From contig JADKFE010000001.1 of the NCBI GenBank assembly GCA_016717595.1, positions 62,001 to 126,000 on the forward strand: a stretch of DNA of 64,000 bases. The letters run 5' to 3'. The notes under the pieces were generated by a model. That model saw nothing but the letters and a program-made list of their open reading frames with translations. It had not been told where the DNA came from and made no database searches. Both the position numbers and the translations under genes were made by a program. This DNA comes from Deltaproteobacteria bacterium (GTDB lineage Bacteria > Myxococcota_A > UBA796 > CAJQPC01). Shown piece after piece: positions 17,927-26,667 of the stretch (positions are counted from its first letter, which is position 1; the number at the start of each line of letters is the position of its first letter).

Positions 17927-18077
17927 TCGCCTCGCTCGGCTCGGTGTGGTGCGGGCCCGCTGCCCCGGTGGCGAGCGGGGACCGTTGGCGCTATACCGAG
18001 TGATGTGCTTCAACGGACGTCCTCGTGAGCCGCTGCCCAACGCTGTGTGCGCGTGACGTTTACGGGTCGGAGACCGC

Positions 18078-19316
18078 ATGCGTCGAGTGGTCGTCACAGG
18101 GTTAGGGGCCTTGAGCCCTTGTGGCTTAAACCTCAGCGCGAACTGGACCTCTATGGTCGAGGGGCGCAGCGGAATCGGCCTCATCACACGGTTTGACGCC
18201 GCGGGTTGGCCCGTTCGGTTCGCCGGAGAGGTGCGGGGTTTTGACCCCGAGCAGGCCGTCGGCAAAAAAGAGGCCCGGCGGATGGACCGCTTCTGCCAGC
18301 TCGCCATCGCGGCGGCCGATGAGGCGGTGACCCACTCCGGCCTCGACGTGAACCAGCTCGATCCCGAGCGCTTGGGCGTCTACGTCGGCACGGGCGTTGG
18401 CGGCATCGAGGAGATCTTCGCCGGGCACGCCGACTTCGTGGCCCAGGGCTGGAAGGGGCTCTCGCCGTTCTTCATCCCCAAGGCGCTCACGAACCTCGCC
18501 GCCGGGCACATCGCCATGCGGCACAACGCCCAGGGCCCGAGCCTCTGCGTCTCGACGGCCTGCGCCTCGGGCAACCACAGCTTAGGCGAGGCCTGGCGCA
18601 CCATCCGCCAAGGCGACGCCGACGTGATCCTCGCCGGGGGCGCCGAGGCGGCGATCACCCCCACGGCCTTCGCGGGCTTCATGGTGATGAAGGCGCTCTC
18701 GCGGTTTAACGACGATCCGGCCCGGGCCTCGCGCCCCTTCGACGCCGACCGTGACGGCTTCGTGATGGGCGAAGGCGCGGCGGTGCTCGTCTTGGAGGCC
18801 CTGGAGCACGCCCAGGCCCGCGGCGCGACGATCTACGGCGAGATCTTGGGCTATGGCCTCACCAACGACGCCCACCACCTCACCGCCCCGGCGCCGGGCG
18901 GGCGCGGCGCGGCGGGCTGTATGCGCATGGCCCTGCGCAGCGCCGGGCTCGGGCCGGGCGACGTGCAGTACATCAACGCCCACGGCACCTCCACGCCTCA
19001 GAACGACAGCACCGAGACGACGGCGATCCACGTCGTGTTTGGCGACCACGCCAACAAGTTGATGGTGTCGTCCACCAAGTCGGTCACCGGGCACCTCTTG
19101 GGCGCCGCCGGGGGGATCGAGGCCGTGGCCACGGTGCTCGCGCTTCACCACGGCGTCGTGCCCCCCACGGCCACCTGGGAGACCCGCGACGCCGAGTGTG
19201 ATCTCGACTACGTCCCCAAGACCGCCCGGGAGGTGCCGATTCGCCGGGCGATCAGCAACTCCTTCGGTTTTGGCGGCACCAACGCCTCGGTGGTCTTCGG
19301 TCGCTTCGAAGCCTGA
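18078..19316 (+). CDS. fabF: Beta-ketoacyl-ACP synthase II
   Basis: 412 residues, full length. Condensing-enzyme triad: Cys162 (VSTACASG), the His of NAHGTSTPQND and the His of KSVTGHLLGAAGG. It elongates acyl-ACP with malonyl-ACP. The C-terminus NSFGFGGTNASVVF is typical. ATG with GGAGA upstream. Its partner acpP precedes it; no fabH, fabD or fabG is in the cluster. Confidence 0.95.
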   Translation: MRRVVVTGLGALSPCGLNLSANWTSMVEGRSGIGLITRFDAAGWPVRFAGEVRGFDPEQAVGKKEARRMDRFCQLAIAAADEAVTHSGLDVNQLDPERLGVYVGTGVGGIEEIFAGHADFVAQGWKGLSPFFIPKALTNLAAGHIAMRHNAQGPSLCVSTACASGNHSLGEAWRTIRQGDADVILAGGAEAAITPTAFAGFMVMKALSRFNDDPARASRPFDADRDGFVMGEGAAVLVLEALEHAQARGATIYGEILGYGLTNDAHHLTAPAPGGRGAAGCMRMALRSAGLGPGDVQYINAHGTSTPQNDSTETTAIHVVFGDHANKLMVSSTKSVTGHLLGAAGGIEAVATVLALHHGVVPPTATWETRDAECDLDYVPKTAREVPIRRAISNSFGFGGTNASVVFGRFEA

Positions 19317-19388
19317 GCCGCGCTGGGGCGCGCCGGGTTCGCTCCGCCGGGTTACGTCGCTCCGCCCACCCCGCGCGCAGGAGACCCT

Positions 19389-19841
19389 ATGCGGCTCGCC
19401 ATCGGCGCAGACCACGCTGGCTTCGCCCTCAAGGCCCAGATTATCGCGCACCTGCGCGGCCTTGGGCACGACGTCACCGACCACGGCACCCTCGTCGCCG
19501 AGCGCTGTGATTACCCCGACCTCGCCGTCGCCGTGGCCCAAGCCGTCGCCTCCCGCGAGGCCGAGCTCGGCTTTCTGTGCTGCGGCACCGGCCAAGGCAT
19601 GGCGATGACCGCCAACCGTGTGCCCGGTGTGCGCGCGGCGGTGTGCTCCGACACCTTCTCTGCCCGCGCCACGCGGCAACACAACGACGCGAACGTGCTC
19701 TGCCTCGGCGAGCGGGTGCTGGGCGTGGGGCTGGCCTTGGAGCTGGTCGACGCCTTCCTCTCCGCGAGCTTTGAGGGTGGGCGCCACGCTGAACGAGTCC
19801 AGAAGATCACCGCCTTGGAGCCGCTCGGCCGCAGCGCCTGA
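19389..19841 (+). CDS. rpiB: Ribose 5-phosphate isomerase B
   Basis: 150 residues. Typical RpiB: MRLAIGADHAGF, the active-site CCGTGQGM (catalytic Cys and GTG/QGM loop), NRVPGVRAAVC, and TRQHNDANVLCLGERV. Interconverts ribose 5-phosphate and ribulose 5-phosphate; the latter is also a substrate of RibB encoded further along the same operon. Lies 72 nt after fabF, with AGGAGA ahead of the ATG. Confidence 0.95.
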   Translation: MRLAIGADHAGFALKAQIIAHLRGLGHDVTDHGTLVAERCDYPDLAVAVAQAVASREAELGFLCCGTGQGMAMTANRVPGVRAAVCSDTFSARATRQHNDANVLCLGERVLGVGLALELVDAFLSASFEGGRHAERVQKITALEPLGRSA

Positions 19842-19856
19842 GCGAAGGAGCACACG

Positions 19857-21131
19857 ATGTCGTTCGACTTCAGCCAACTCGCGAAGGCCGATCCCGCTGT
19901 GTACGAGGCGATCCTCGGCGAGATCCGTCGCCAAGCCCATGACATGGAGTTCATCGCCTCCGAGAACTACACGTCCAAGGCCGTGATGGAGGCGATGGGC
20001 TCGCCGCTCACGAACAAGTACGCCGAGGGCCTGCCCAAGTTCCGCTACTACGGCGGCTGCGACTTTGTGGACCAGGTCGAGATCATCGCCCGCGACCGCG
20101 CCAAGCAGCTCTTCGGCTCGATCGGCGCCAACGTGCAGCCGCACTCCGGCGCCCAGGCCAACGCCGCGGTGTTCCTCGCCGCGCTCAAGCCCGGCGACAC
20201 GATCTTGGGCCTCGATCTGAGCCACGGCGGGCACCTCACCCACGGCTCGCCGGTGAACTCTTCAGGGCTCACCTACAAGGCCTTCCACTACGGCCTAGAC
20301 CCGGCCACGGGCCGCATCGACATGAACCAGGTGCGTGAGCTGGCCTTGGCCCACCGCCCCAAGATGATCATCACCGGGGCCAGCGCGTACCCGCGGGCCT
20401 GGGACTGGGCGGGCTTTCGGGCCATCGCCGATGAGGTCGGCGCGGTCATGCTCGCCGACATCGCCCACGTCGCGGGCCTCGTCGCCGCCGGGCTGCACGA
20501 CAACCCCGTGCCCTTCTGTGAGTACGTCTCGACGACGACCCACAAGACCCTGCGCGGCCCCCGCGGCGGCTTGGTCTTGGGCAACAAAGACGTGATGAAG
20601 GGCCTGAACTCGGCGGTGTTCCCCGGCACCCAGGGCGGGCCGCTGATGCACGTCATCGCCGCGAAGGCCGTGGCCTTCGGCGAGGCCCTCGACCCCTCCT
20701 TCCGGGCGTACGCCGCCCAGGTGATCGACAACGCCCAGGCCCTCGCCGCGCGCCTCGTCGCCCGGGGCTTCTCTTTGGTGAGCGGCGGCACCGACAACCA
20801 CCTCATGCTCATCGACCTGAGCGACCGGGATCTCTCGGGCAAAGACGCCTCGGAGGCCTTGGGCAAGGTGGCGATCACGGTGAACAAGAACACCGTGCCC
20901 GGCGAGAAACGCTCGCCGTTCGTGACCTCCGGCGTGCGCATCGGCACCCCGGCGATGACCACCCGGGGCATGGACGCCGCCGACGCGGCGATGATCGGCG
21001 ATCTCGTCGCCGACGTGCTCAGCGCCCCCAACGATGAGGCCACGCTCTCCCGGGTGGCCGGTCAGGTGGCGGCTTGGTGTGAGGCGCACCCCGTGCCCGA
21101 AGTCCACATCGACTGGAGCGCCCGGCGTTGA
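19857..21131 (+). CDS. glyA: Serine hydroxymethyltransferase
   Basis: 424 residues, full length. PLP enzyme converting serine and tetrahydrofolate to glycine and methylene-THF. Motifs: FIASENYTS, the NKYAEGLP and YYGGCDFVD loops, LADIAHVAGL, the PLP-lysine in TTTHKTLRGPRGG, and SGVRIGTPAMTTRG. Ends in a 4-nt TTGA overlap with nrdR, so translation is coupled. Confidence 0.96.
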   Translation: MSFDFSQLAKADPAVYEAILGEIRRQAHDMEFIASENYTSKAVMEAMGSPLTNKYAEGLPKFRYYGGCDFVDQVEIIARDRAKQLFGSIGANVQPHSGAQANAAVFLAALKPGDTILGLDLSHGGHLTHGSPVNSSGLTYKAFHYGLDPATGRIDMNQVRELALAHRPKMIITGASAYPRAWDWAGFRAIADEVGAVMLADIAHVAGLVAAGLHDNPVPFCEYVSTTTHKTLRGPRGGLVLGNKDVMKGLNSAVFPGTQGGPLMHVIAAKAVAFGEALDPSFRAYAAQVIDNAQALAARLVARGFSLVSGGTDNHLMLIDLSDRDLSGKDASEALGKVAITVNKNTVPGEKRSPFVTSGVRIGTPAMTTRGMDAADAAMIGDLVADVLSAPNDEATLSRVAGQVAAWCEAHPVPEVHIDWSARR

Positions 21132-21589
21132 TCTGCCCGGCCTGCCAACACGCTGAGTCGAAGGTCATCGACTCCCGCGACCTCGGAGACACCATCCGGC
21201 GGCGGCGGGAGTGTGAGTCCTGCGGGCGGCGCTTCACCACCCACGAGCGCCTAGAGCTTCGGATGCCCCAGGTGGTCAAGAAGACCGGCGTGCGTGAGGC
21301 GTTTGACGAGGACAAGGTGCGCGCGGGCCTGCGGGTCGCCTGTCGCAAACGCCCCGTGGCCCAAGAGGAGGTCGAGGCCGCCCTGGCGCGTATTGAGCGC
21401 CGGGTGTTCGCTGAGGGTGACAAGGGTGAGATCAGCTCCCGTCGTATCGGTGAGCTGGCGCTGGAGGAGCTGCTCGTGCTCGACCGCGTGGCGTACCTGC
21501 GCTTCGCCTCGGTGTACCAAGAGCTGGCCAGCCCCGAGGCCTTTCTGGCCTTGCTCCAGCCGCTTCTGGAGACCTCCAGTGAGCCCTGA
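21128..21589 (+). CDS. nrdR: Transcriptional repressor NrdR
   Basis: 153 residues, TTG start overlapping the glyA stop. Zinc ribbon CPACQH ... CESCGRRF at the N-terminus, then an ATP-cone (VVKKTGVREAFDEDKVRAGLRVACRKRPV). NrdR senses ATP/dATP and represses ribonucleotide reductase genes by binding NrdR boxes. The position between glyA and ribD is common in deltaproteobacteria and other groups. Confidence 0.95.
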   Translation: MICPACQHAESKVIDSRDLGDTIRRRRECESCGRRFTTHERLELRMPQVVKKTGVREAFDEDKVRAGLRVACRKRPVAQEEVEAALARIERRVFAEGDKGEISSRRIGELALEELLVLDRVAYLRFASVYQELASPEAFLALLQPLLETSSEP

Positions 21590-22640
21590 GCGCTGGATGG
21601 GGCGCTGCCTCACGCTCGCGCGCCAGGCTGAGGGCCGCACGGCGCCGAACCCGATGGTCGGCTGCGTGATCGTCAACGACGCCGGGGAGACCTTGGCTGA
21701 AGGGCACCACGTCGCGCCGGGCCGGGATCACGCCGAGGTGGACGCGCTGAACAAGCTGCCGGAGCGCCGGGCGCCGGGCGCGACGATGATCGTCAACCTA
21801 GAGCCCTGCAACCACCACGGCCGCACCCCGCCCTGCACCGACGCGGTCTTACGCTCGGGCGTGCGCCGGGTGATCGTCGGCATGGTCGATCCCAACCCCA
21901 TCGTCGCCGGGACGGGCCTGGATCGTCTGCGCGCCGCCGGGGTGGAGGTGATCTTGGGGGTGGAGGAGGCCGCCTGCCGCGCGCTCAACGCGCCGTACCT
22001 GCTCGCCCTCGCCGAGCGGCGGCCTTGGGTGACGGTGAAGGCGGCGGTGAGCCTCGATGGCCGCGTCGCCGACGCCTTCGGGCGCTCGCAGTGGATCACC
22101 GGCGAGGCCGCCCGGCTGGAGGGCCACCGCCTGCGCAACCTGCACGACGCGGTGATGGTGGGCTCCGGCACGCTGCTCGCCGATGATCCAAGCCTCAACA
22201 CCCGCCTCGACGGTGGCCGCGACGCGCTGCCGGTGCTGGTCGACACTCAGCTGAGAGTCACGCCCGAGGCCCGGGTGATGTCCGCCGGGCGCCGCCCCGT
22301 CGTGATCTGCGCCGAGGACGCCCCGGATCGGGTCCTGCCCGCGGAGGTCGTGCGGGTGCCGCGCGCCGAGGGCGGCGTAGACCTGCGCGCCGGGCTCACG
22401 GCCCTGACCGCCCGCGGGGTTCACAGCGTGCTCGTCGAGGGCGGCGCCAAGCTCAACCGCGCGTTGTTCAGCGCCGGGCTCGTGGACCGCCTCTGCCTGT
22501 TTGTCGCCCCCAAGGTGCTCGCCGGGGGCTTAGGCTTCGTCGGCGGCGCGCCGCTGCCGCTTGAGGGCGCGTTCGGCTTACGCCACGTCTCCGCTCGGCC
22601 CGTCGGGGACGAGCTGCTCGTCGTTCTGGAGCGCGCCTGA
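21579..22640 (+). CDS. ribD: Riboflavin biosynthesis protein RibD (deaminase/reductase)
   Basis: 353 residues from the GTG at 21579, which has TGGAGA about 8 nt upstream and overlaps nrdR by 11 nt; ATG 21597 is an alternative. The N-terminal deaminase domain has the zinc site HAEVDAL and PCNHHGRTPPC; the C-terminal reductase has KAAVSLDGRVAD, GSGTLLADDPSLNTR and VLVEGGAKLN. It carries out the deamination and side-chain reduction steps of riboflavin synthesis. The stop overlaps ribE as TGATG. Confidence 0.95.
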   Translation: MSPERWMGRCLTLARQAEGRTAPNPMVGCVIVNDAGETLAEGHHVAPGRDHAEVDALNKLPERRAPGATMIVNLEPCNHHGRTPPCTDAVLRSGVRRVIVGMVDPNPIVAGTGLDRLRAAGVEVILGVEEAACRALNAPYLLALAERRPWVTVKAAVSLDGRVADAFGRSQWITGEAARLEGHRLRNLHDAVMVGSGTLLADDPSLNTRLDGGRDALPVLVDTQLRVTPEARVMSAGRRPVVICAEDAPDRVLPAEVVRVPRAEGGVDLRAGLTALTARGVHSVLVEGGAKLNRALFSAGLVDRLCLFVAPKVLAGGLGFVGGAPLPLEGAFGLRHVSARPVGDELLVVLERA

Positions 22641-23293
22641 TGTTCACTGGGCTGGTCACAGATCTGGGCACGATCCTCTCGGTCAAACCCCGCGAGAAGG
22701 GCGTGGTGCTGAGCCTTCGCACCTCCTACGACCTCTCCGCCGTTGAGATCGGCGCCTCCATCGCTGTGGACGGCGTCTGCCTCACCGTCGAGACCAAGAG
22801 CGCGGACGTCTTCACCGCCACGGCGGGCCGAGAGACGATGGAGCGCACGACCTTGGGCGCACGTCGCCCTGGGGATCGGGTTCACCTTGAGCAGGCGCTT
22901 CGCGCGGGGGATCGCCTCGGCGGGCACCTCGTGCAAGGTCATGTGGATGGGGTCGGCACCCTGCGCTCCTCACACGAGGACGGCGAGAGCTGGGTTGTGT
23001 GGGTAGAGGCGCCGCCGGAGCTGTCGAGATACATCGCCGAGAAGGGCTCCATCTGCATCGACGGCGTGTCGCTGACCGTCAATGAGCTACGAGGAGACGC
23101 CTTCCGCGTGAACGTCATCCCCCACACCGCCCGGAGCACGCACATGACCACGCGCCGCCCCGGTGAGGGTGTGAACCTAGAGGTGGACGTGCTCGCGCGT
23201 TACGTCGAGCGGCTGCTGCGGGCGGAGTCCGGCGGCGGAAACCTGAGCTTCGAGCGCCTGCGGGCCTTGGGCTACACCGGGAAGGAGCGCTGA
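22640..23293 (+). CDS. ribE: Riboflavin synthase, alpha chain
   Basis: 217 residues with the two lumazine-synthase-product-binding barrel repeats of riboflavin synthase: MFTGLVTDLG ... GVCLTV at the N-terminus and GHLVQGHVDGVG ... DGVSLTVNE in the second repeat, plus NVIPHTARST. Converts two 6,7-dimethyl-8-ribityllumazine into riboflavin. Overlaps both neighbours by 1-3 nt. Confidence 0.95.
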   Translation: MFTGLVTDLGTILSVKPREKGVVLSLRTSYDLSAVEIGASIAVDGVCLTVETKSADVFTATAGRETMERTTLGARRPGDRVHLEQALRAGDRLGGHLVQGHVDGVGTLRSSHEDGESWVVWVEAPPELSRYIAEKGSICIDGVSLTVNELRGDAFRVNVIPHTARSTHMTTRRPGEGVNLEVDVLARYVERLLRAESGGGNLSFERLRALGYTGKER

Positions 23294-24522
23294 TGTCGTT
23301 CATCGTGATGGACCACGACCCCCTCCGTCGTGTTGAGCAGGGCCTTGAGGACATGCGGGCCGGGAAGATCGTCATCCTCGTCGATGACGAGGACCGCGAG
23401 AACGAGGGCGACCTCACCATGGCCTCGGACCGGGTGACGCCCGAGGCGATCAACTTCATGGCGACCTATGGGCGCGGGCTCATCTGCCTCACCTTGACCG
23501 CCGATCGTGTGCGTGAGCTCGGCCTGCCGATGATGGCGTCGAACAACCTGAGCCCGTACCACACGGCGTTCACCGTCTCGATCGAGGCCCGCGAAGGGGT
23601 CACCACGGGCATCTCCGCCGCCGACCGCGCCCAGACGATCAAGGTCGCCATCGACCCCTCGAAGGGCCCCCTGGACCTCGTCACGCCGGGGCACATCTTC
23701 CCCCTGCGCGCCCGGGACGGCGGCGTGCTCGTGCGCACGGGGCAGACCGAGGGCAGCGTCGATCTCGCGCGCCTCTCTGGGCTCACGCCGTCGGGTGTGA
23801 TCTGCGAGATCATGAACGATGACGGCACCATGGCCCGGATGCCCGACCTCGAGCGCTTCGCCGCCACCCACAAGCTGCACATCCTCTCTGTGGCCGACAT
23901 CATCAAGTGGCGCCTGCGCAACGAGCGCCTCGTGCTGCGGGTGCTCGACGCCCGGCTGCCGATGCCCGAGCACGGCGAGTTCAACTGCCGCGTCTACCGC
24001 TCGGTGACCGACGGCGGCATTCACATCGCCTTGTGGAAGGGCCAGATCCCCGCCACGCCGCTCGTGCGTGTGCAGGCCGCGGATCCCATCGGCGACGTGT
24101 TCCGCGCCGGGTCGTCTGACGCCGCCGCCCAGCTCCAGACGGCGCTCACCCGCATCGCTGAAGAGGGCGGGGTGCTGCTCTACATGAACGTCTACGGCGG
24201 GCGCAGCGAGGCGGATCTCTTGGCGATGTTCAAGAGCCACCTTCTGCCCCAACAAGGCGCTGAGGAGCTTCAGCCCGAGGCCCGGGCCCCCGAGGCCAGC
24301 GGCCTGCGGGAGTTCGGCTCTGGCGCGCAGATCCTCCTCGACATGGGCATCCGCGAGATGCGGCTGCTCACCAACAACCCGCGCAAGATCGTCGGCTTGG
24401 AGGGCTTTGGCCTCCGCGTGGTCGAGCGTGTCCCCATTGAGGTCCAGCCGACTGATCAGAACCGCGGCTTCTTGGCCGCGCGCGCCGCGCAGCTCGGTCA
24501 CCTCCTGAACCTTCGGAGATAA
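23293..24522 (+). CDS. ribBA: RibBA: DHBP synthase fused to a degenerate GTP cyclohydrolase II domain
   Basis: 409 residues. The RibB half (about 1-200) is intact: DDEDRENEGDL, TGISAADRAQTI, GHIFPLRAR and TGQTEGSVDLARL, so it should make 3,4-dihydroxy-2-butanone 4-phosphate from ribulose 5-phosphate. In the RibA half the zinc-binding Cys cluster of GTP cyclohydrolase II (GxxCxxxxxxCxC; Cys54/65/67 in E. coli) is replaced by IGDVFRAGSSDAAAQL, and the EGRGIG segment reads VYGGRSE. The end LLTNNPRKIVGLEGFGL is still RibA-like. The cyclohydrolase activity is very likely lost, so a separate RibA or other enzyme is needed. Confidence 0.92.
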   Translation: MSFIVMDHDPLRRVEQGLEDMRAGKIVILVDDEDRENEGDLTMASDRVTPEAINFMATYGRGLICLTLTADRVRELGLPMMASNNLSPYHTAFTVSIEAREGVTTGISAADRAQTIKVAIDPSKGPLDLVTPGHIFPLRARDGGVLVRTGQTEGSVDLARLSGLTPSGVICEIMNDDGTMARMPDLERFAATHKLHILSVADIIKWRLRNERLVLRVLDARLPMPEHGEFNCRVYRSVTDGGIHIALWKGQIPATPLVRVQAADPIGDVFRAGSSDAAAQLQTALTRIAEEGGVLLYMNVYGGRSEADLLAMFKSHLLPQQGAEELQPEARAPEASGLREFGSGAQILLDMGIREMRLLTNNPRKIVGLEGFGLRVVERVPIEVQPTDQNRGFLAARAAQLGHLLNLRR

Positions 24523-24528
24523 AACGCC

Positions 24529-25005
24529 ATGCGCGTCTATGAGGGGCTTCACACCGACGCGGGCGGTCGCTTCGCCCTGGTCGTGTCCCGTTTCAACGAT
24601 CTCATCACCTCTCGCCTGCTCGACGGCGCGCTCGACACCCTTCGCCGCCACGGCGTCGATGTCGAGAGCCGCTGTGAGGTGATCTGGGTGCCCGGCGCGG
24701 TGGAGATCTCCGTCGCCGTCGCCCGCCTCGCCCGCACCGGGCGTTACGACGCGATCATCGCGCTCGGCTGCGTGATTCGGGGCGGCACGCCGCACTTCGA
24801 GTACGTCGCCAGCGAGGTCGCCAAAGGCACCGCCCAGGTGGCGCTCCAGACGGGGGTGCCGGTGATCTTCGGCGTGCTCACGACGGACTCCATCGAGCAG
24901 GCCATCGAGCGCGCGGGCACCAAGATGGGCAACAAAGGCGCTGAAGCCGCCTTGGGCGCCTTGGAGATGGTCTCCTTGTTCAAGACCCTCGACGTGGGAG
25001 CTTAG
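24529..25005 (+). CDS. ribH: 6,7-dimethyl-8-ribityllumazine synthase
   Basis: 158 residues. Substrate-binding strand VVSRFND, VPGAVEI, ALGCVIRGGTPHFEYVA with the catalytic His, and FGVLTTDSIEQA. Condenses the ribityl uracil with the RibB product. Lies 6 nt after ribBA and directly abuts nusB. Confidence 0.95.
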   Translation: MRVYEGLHTDAGGRFALVVSRFNDLITSRLLDGALDTLRRHGVDVESRCEVIWVPGAVEISVAVARLARTGRYDAIIALGCVIRGGTPHFEYVASEVAKGTAQVALQTGVPVIFGVLTTDSIEQAIERAGTKMGNKGAEAALGALEMVSLFKTLDVGA

Positions 25006-25452
25006 GTGGCCAGCCGACGACGCGCCCGTGACTACGCCCTCCAGGCGCTCTACCAGGCCGATCTCGCGAGCACCTCGGCGAAGGTCGCCTTGGACGGCCT
25101 CTGGGCGGGCATCCTCGACGGGGCGGACGAGTCCCTCGGCGCGCATCAGCCCGAGGCCGACGAGGTCACCTTCGCCACCACCCTCGCTGAAGGTGTAGAC
25201 GCCAAACGTGAGGCGCTGGACGCCCGCATTCAGGCCAGCTCCACCAACTGGCGTGTGGCGCGGATGTCGTTGGTCGACCGGAACATCCTGCGGTTGGGCG
25301 CTTACGAGCTGACCTTCCTCAACGAGATCCCGGTGAACGTGACGATCAACGAGGCCATTGAGCTGGCCAAACGGTTCGGCACCCAAGACTCCAAGGCCTT
25401 CGTGAACGGCATCCTCGACCGCATCGCCCGAGACGCGGGGCGCCTGCCTTGA
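25006..25452 (+). CDS. nusB: Transcription antitermination factor NusB
   Basis: 148 residues, GTG start directly after the ribH stop. N-terminus RRRARDYALQALYQADL and C-terminal EIPVNVTINEAIELAKRFG...DSKAFVNGILDRIA are the NusB signature. Takes part in rRNA antitermination with NusE (S10). The ribH-nusB link is widely conserved. Stop overlaps the next start (TTGA). Confidence 0.95.
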   Translation: MASRRRARDYALQALYQADLASTSAKVALDGLWAGILDGADESLGAHQPEADEVTFATTLAEGVDAKREALDARIQASSTNWRVARMSLVDRNILRLGAYELTFLNEIPVNVTINEAIELAKRFGTQDSKAFVNGILDRIARDAGRLP

Positions 25453-25835
25453 GCGCGGCGGCGTCCCCTTCGCCGCCGCCGACCTGGGCGCGAGAGACGC
25501 CTACGAGCAACCACGTCGTCGCGCTCTGCGCCGCGCTCCTCGTCGTCTTGGCGTCGATCCTCATCGACCCCAGCCGCGAGGGCGCGACGCTGTTCGGCGT
25601 GGCGCTGCCGCCGATGTGTGCGCTCAAGACCTTGACCGGGCTCGACTGCCCGGGCTGCGGCCTCACCCGATCCTTCGGCTTTATGGGGGAGGGGAGCCCC
25701 CTCCAGGCGCTCAAGATGCACCTCTTCGGCCCGGCGCTGTGGATCTTCGTCGCCGCTCAGATCCCGTATCGTTTGATGATCCTGGGCCGTCGCCTCTATC
25801 CCTGGAATGCGTCGGCCGCCGACGTGTCAGAATAG
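25449..25835 (+). CDS. DUF2752 small membrane protein
   Basis: 128 residues with TTG start coupled to nusB. Two hydrophobic segments (VVALCAALLVVLASIL and FGPALWIFVAAQIPYRLMIL) flank the family motif LTGLDCPGCGLTRSF, a conserved CPxCGxTR. Role unknown; the cysteine motif could bind metal. Last gene of the housekeeping superoperon. Confidence 0.8.
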   Translation: MSAAASPSPPPTWARETPTSNHVVALCAALLVVLASILIDPSREGATLFGVALPPMCALKTLTGLDCPGCGLTRSFGFMGEGSPLQALKMHLFGPALWIFVAAQIPYRLMILGRRLYPWNASAADVSE

Positions 25836-25853
25836 CGCATCCCCGGAGGGTTG

Positions 25854-26665
25854 ATGAACAGGCTTGTGACCATCGTTGTGGCGGCGACGTTGACGCTTGG
25901 CGTGAGCGCGCTCCTCGCGCCAAGCTCGAGCGCGCAGCAGACGCCTTGCGCCGGAGAGAAGTGTGTGACCGAAGGTGTCGCCGCCGCCAACGGCCGCGGC
26001 AGCGCCGCCGACCCCACCCGGGCGATCGCGCTCTTTGAGAGCGGCTGTGTTCAGGGCGTGAAGGCCTCCTGCGCCCACGAGGCCTTGATGCGTCTGGCGT
26101 GGCAAGACGACGGCGAGGCCGTGAGCCGCACCCTCGCCGCCCTCACCGAGGCGGAGCGGGAGCGCCTTCGGGCGGTCTACACCGCGGACTGCGATGAGGG
26201 CGCCATGCGCGCGTGTTTCCACGTCGGTGTGCTGCAAGAGGGCGGCTTCGCGGCCCCAAAGACACCGCCGCGGCCCTGGAGCGCCTCTCCACAAGCTGCA
26301 ACGCGGGGGTCGCCCGGGCCTGTTACCGCGAAGGCAAACTCATGGAGAGCGGCCCGCCGGGCTATCGCGACGTGATGCAGGCCCGAGAGCTCTACCGTCA
26401 GGCCTGCAACGGCAGCGACCAAGACGCCTGTTATTCCTTGGGAATGTCGCTCTTGGGCGCCGAGGGCGCCGCCAACCGAGAGCAGGCCGAGAAGCGCTTC
26501 GTGTTGGCCTGCGAGAGCAACCACCCCGGCGCCTGCCGTGAGCTGGGCAAGCTGCACCTCGGCGGGAAAGCGACGGCCTCGGACGCGGCCAAAGGCAAGA
26601 CCTTCCTCGAGCAGGCGTGTAAAGCCGGGGACGCCGAGGCCTGCACGCTCAACAAGGGCGGCTGA
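25854..26665 (+). CDS. Secreted Sel1/TPR-like repeat protein, frameshifted
   Basis: GGAGG precedes the ATG at 25854. An N-terminal signal peptide (VVAATLTLGVSALLAPSSSAQ) leads to Sel1-like repeats with paired cysteines (GCVQGVKASCAHEAL, RACFHVG, RACYREGKLMESG, QDACYSLGMSLLG, GACRELGKLHLGG, DAEACTL). The frame breaks near 26254-26257, a C4 run: adding one C joins the two halves as AAPKDTAAALERL, giving 270 residues. The repeats would form a helical solenoid for protein contacts in the periplasm. The break is probably a sequencing error, since both halves keep coding character. Confidence 0.8.
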
Positions 26666-26667
26666 CG

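Noticed and set aside
18582..20243. 553-codon minus-strand frame
   Set aside because: Mirror of fabF, rpiB and glyA; these three have clear motifs on the plus strand.
23272..25386. 704-codon open frame on the minus strand
   Set aside because: Antisense of ribBA, ribH and nusB, with no domain signature and a composition typical of high-GC mirror frames.
21579..25452. FMN riboswitch in front of the riboflavin genes
   Set aside because: The rib genes are inside a tight operon with no leader long enough, and I see no RFN-element conserved helices.
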